Source of the DNA: Adiantum capillus-veneris
Lineage: Eukaryota > Streptophyta > Polypodiopsida > Polypodiales > Pteridaceae
Reading direction: 5' to 3'
NCBI GenBank assembly: GCA_014529385.2
Contig: CM043958.1
Location: 158,338,941-158,402,940, forward strand
Length of the DNA: 64,000 nt
How positions within the stretch are numbered: position 1 is the stretch's first letter; every line of letters starts with the position of its first letter. Shown piece by piece: positions 61,407-64,000 of this stretch. The translations under genes and the position numbers were made by a program. Below the pieces are notes generated by a model that worked only from the letters and a program-made list of their open reading frames with translations, searched no databases and was not told where the DNA came from.

Positions 61407-64000
61407 TCGTCCGGGAGGACTCAGACTAGGAGGGGGGGAGGTATACAGGAGCTACAAAGCAGCTACAAGCGGAAAAAACAAAGAAAAACAAAAATTATAT
61501 TACAAGGGCAGTGTCTTACATGATTTTGCAATTTTTTATGTTTGATTGCGGATATTGATAATATTTATGCCCTTATATACCTTGTTTTGCAACAAGAAGA
61601 GATCAAATGATGAATTTGGGTCTCTAGATGTGTAAATATCACTAAATAAGAGTGTTTTTGGAGCTAAAAAGTGGAAAAAAGTGGTAATCCAAGTCCAAAA
61701 ATCACAAAGAAGTGTATATTCATATACACAGGGTTACCAGCTATTTATCGTGTATGTTTGGAATTTTTTGGCTTCAATTTGCTATTTTCCTTTATTTTTT
61801 ATGATTTTCTTAATAAAAATAAAAGAAAAATAAAAAAGCAGGTGAAATGAGATCGGAAAAAAGAAAAGAATAGACGGTGATGGTCCTAATGACAAGGGCA
61901 ACCCATGGTAAAAATGGGTACAATTCTGAAAAAGTTGCGGAAAGCCCGAAATGACAGAATTTTGGCAAAGTGGACAGATTTCTCAGAAACAGGTCAAACG
62001 GAGTCCAAATTGAGAAATTTCAAATCCTAAAGTGCATTTCACGACGAGATAGGAGCACATGTCAAATTTGGTAACAAGTGATCCGGGAAGCCCGAAGTTA
62101 AGTATTTTTCACTTCACTATCAAGCTCATTTCCACTATTACCTTCTTGGAGAGAGCAAAGAGCACACAGGAGCATCCGACCTTCTACCGCCTTCTACGAC
62201 TGCTACGAGAGCTCAGAGGACACCAGACATGAGAGGTAGACTCGTTGCCATAAGCTTTTGATGCTTATCGTTAACTTTTGTCGCGAAAACTCACCAAAAC
62301 CAAGAAACAAGAGCAGACGGGGAATGGGGAAGAACGCTAGGTAGGGGCACAACCGCCTAACCAAACCTTGCAAGAACTTAGAGGTGGGTTACCCTAGTAT
62401 AGGAGATGAGTTTCTAGCACTCAAAGCTCGAGAAAGAACGACTGGAAAAACCCTAGGTCAACAGAGCCTGCAAGAGGCAAACAGAAAAAAGTTGTCGGAA
62501 CGACACAAAACTTCTCAGGAAGCTTAACAACATCGAGGGCAATGCAACCATGGAGTATCTCCAGGTTTGGACCACCAAAAGTAGGTCGGAACAACCGATT
62601 CGGCTGCGGACACACAAAGCGTCATTTTGGCATAACGGCTAAAATTGACGACCAAATGACATGAAACTTCACAAGCAGTTCAAATATACATGGATGACTT
62701 ATGTTTGCAAGCAAAACCCAAAAGAAAGCTGATTCACTTACCGATGGTGAAAAAGACGCTTTCGGGCAACCAAATGGAGAAAGATGGAGAACGGGGAGCC
62801 AAAGTCAAGTTCAACCAAATGGATGGCTTCACAACATATCCAATGAGCTGGAAATGCAACTCTCAAGAAGAAAAGTTGAAGAAATTCAACTCCAAGGCAA
62901 AAAGACGACTTCGGAGACTGAAATGCCTATAAGGGGGCTTTTTAGCTAAACTGATGACTTTTTAAGTTGAAAACTAGTTAGCAGGGCTTAGGGCACTAGC
63001 ACAAAGCATTCTTTGCACAAAAAGACCAACATTTCAAGAAAAGACATCATACGCGTATGATGTCTCACAGCATGATTTTCACATCCATTTCAACATTTGA
63101 GTGCATAGCCTCATTCCACATGTTAATCACATCCTATGAACCAAGTATCATGAGAATTGGAGTTAGAAAACCCAAGGAAAACCAAAAAGACGCAAAGTAG
63201 GCCATAAAATTGATTTTTGGTCCTAATTTTGTCAAAATAACTCCAAACTCATTGAAACTTTGTAGGATTGTTGATTAACACATCTACAAGCTATCTGGAA
63301 CCAAAAAGCACCATTTTGACACAAAAGACATCATACGCGTATGATGTCTATTTGCACTTACAGAGCCAAAAATGCTCATTTGTCATCATACATCCATTAT
63401 ATATATCTAATACATGCTACATATGAAGTTTGGAACCATTTGGTCAAGTGGATCACCCCATTAGCCCAATTAAGAGAAAATCCTTCATACAAAGCCTATT
63501 TTTGTCCCAAATCCAACATATTCAAGTCCAAACCAAGATTTGAGTATAAACAGTCCTTCACTAGCACATGGAGAGTCCACAGAACCAATCCCATGAAAAA
63601 TTGATGAAAAAGACATCATACGCGTATGATGTCTCCAGAGCCATTTTTAGCCAAAATCTATCCAAACTTCATAAATCCACTGAATAAGCCTATCTAAAGC
63701 CAAATCCAAGCTTATAGAGAAAATTGGTCCAAAAATGCACTAAAAGACATCATACGCGTATGATGTCTCACTATGTGATTTTGGCACCTCAGGGCTTCAA
63801 CCACCAAACAGAAGTGTTCTACATGCCATTTGAAAGTAATCCACCAAGTTTTATCCCAATTTGGATCATAAAATCCATTTCCCTTTCAAAATTTTGCCAA
63901 GAGCCTGAACTGGACTAAACTGGCCAAAACTTGACCAAATGGGATCCAAACTCAAATCCAAGCATATGATACTCATGTATACACTATCAGCTACAAGCAC
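61407..64000 (+). other. Ty3/gypsy 3' noncoding region
   Basis: No conserved frame. A purine tract, aggagggggggagg, lies 20 bases after the stop (about 61427-61440) and could be a polypurine tract. The DNA after it does not start TG and does not resemble 49274-50380, so I do not call an LTR. The right third carries four palindrome copies and the window ends before any LTR. Confidence 0.7.
63042..63768. repeat. 24-bp palindrome, four 3' copies
   Basis: Perfect copies at 63042-63065, 63326-63349, 63611-63634 and 63745-63768, spaced 284, 285 and 134 bases. The copy at 63611 shares the left flank attgatgaaaa with the leader copy at 51333, so the surrounding DNA is also partly related. Confidence 0.95.

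Larger units (their letters stand above)
49274..64000 (+). mobile_element. Large Ty3/gypsy retrotransposon, left end undetermined, right end outside window
   Basis: LTR end at 50380, Asp-tRNA primer site, long leader, coding region 51808-61406 and at least 2.6 kb of 3' noncoding DNA. RT and RNase H precede integrase, as in Ty3/gypsy. The primer and the lack of a visible chromodomain point to the Athila/Tat side of the family rather than chromoviruses; this placement is inference. The LTR probably extends left of the non-autonomous element inserted at 46646, since no convincing LTR start is visible after 49273. Confidence 0.85.

Noticed and set aside
50921-63768. CRISPR-like array made of the 24-bp repeats
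   Set aside because: Spacing is irregular (125-287 bases), only eight copies lie in two clusters flanking a retrotransposon, and the context is a eukaryotic genome.
61407-64000. 3' LTR of the gypsy element starting right after the purine tract at 61427-61440
   Set aside because: The following DNA does not begin TG and does not resemble the LTR sequence visible before 50380; the palindromes occur in the leader, not in the LTR.

Overview
The window looks like nuclear DNA from a land plant, in a repeat-dense, gene-poor (heterochromatin-like) region. Almost everything recognisable is transposable element: Ty1/copia and Ty3/gypsy LTR retrotransposons with plant-type primer sites (initiator Met-tRNA and Asp-tRNA), a CACTA (En/Spm) DNA transposon, and many GA/CT/GT microsatellites. 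I see no host protein gene, rRNA or tRNA gene. The species cannot be told from the sequence.

Region 1, 1-2364: no recognisable gene; a GA tract and a 94-bp tandem duplication.

Region 2, 2365-37904: a head-to-tail array of one Ty1/copia family in which neighbouring copies share LTRs (LTR-int-LTR-int...). Eight LTRs (817-846 bp) alternate with seven full internal regions plus the start of an eighth. Internal regions 2 to 7 are all exactly 4015 bp, and each holds the same uninterrupted 1293-codon gag-protease-integrase-RT-RNase H frame. Length variation is confined to simple repeats in the LTRs. The first copy has several small indels. The last is full of them and runs into a 200-base N gap (37905-38104).

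Region 3, 38105-46034: a degenerate CACTA transposon carrying an older LTR of the same copia family. The CACTA/LTR junction occurs twice as an inverted repeat (arms 38105-39470 and 40337-41707) around a low-complexity loop. The transposase remnants (TNP2-like, DUF4218- and DUF4216-like, then a Ptta/En-Spm-like segment) run left to right. They end in an array of GTCGCTA motifs and a CACTACAAGA terminus at 46034.

Region 4, 46646-49268: a complete non-autonomous copia-type element with two LTRs, primer site, polypurine tract and a perfect 5-bp target duplication (AAACA), but no gag or pol.

Region 5, about 49274-64000: a large Ty3/gypsy element entering its 3' noncoding part. An LTR ending at 50380 is followed by an Asp-tRNA primer site, a 1.4-kb leader, and a coding region (51808-61406) split into eight overlapping frames. 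Domain order is an unrecognised N-terminal domain, gag, protease, long linker, RT, RNase H, two successive H2C2 zinc domains, integrase core, a second aspartic-protease domain, and a basic tail with repeated Trp motifs. A perfect 24-bp palindrome occurs four times in the leader (two copies with one mismatch) and four times in the 3' noncoding region. The doubled H2C2, the second protease and the palindrome family are the most novel-looking items, together with the copia array.
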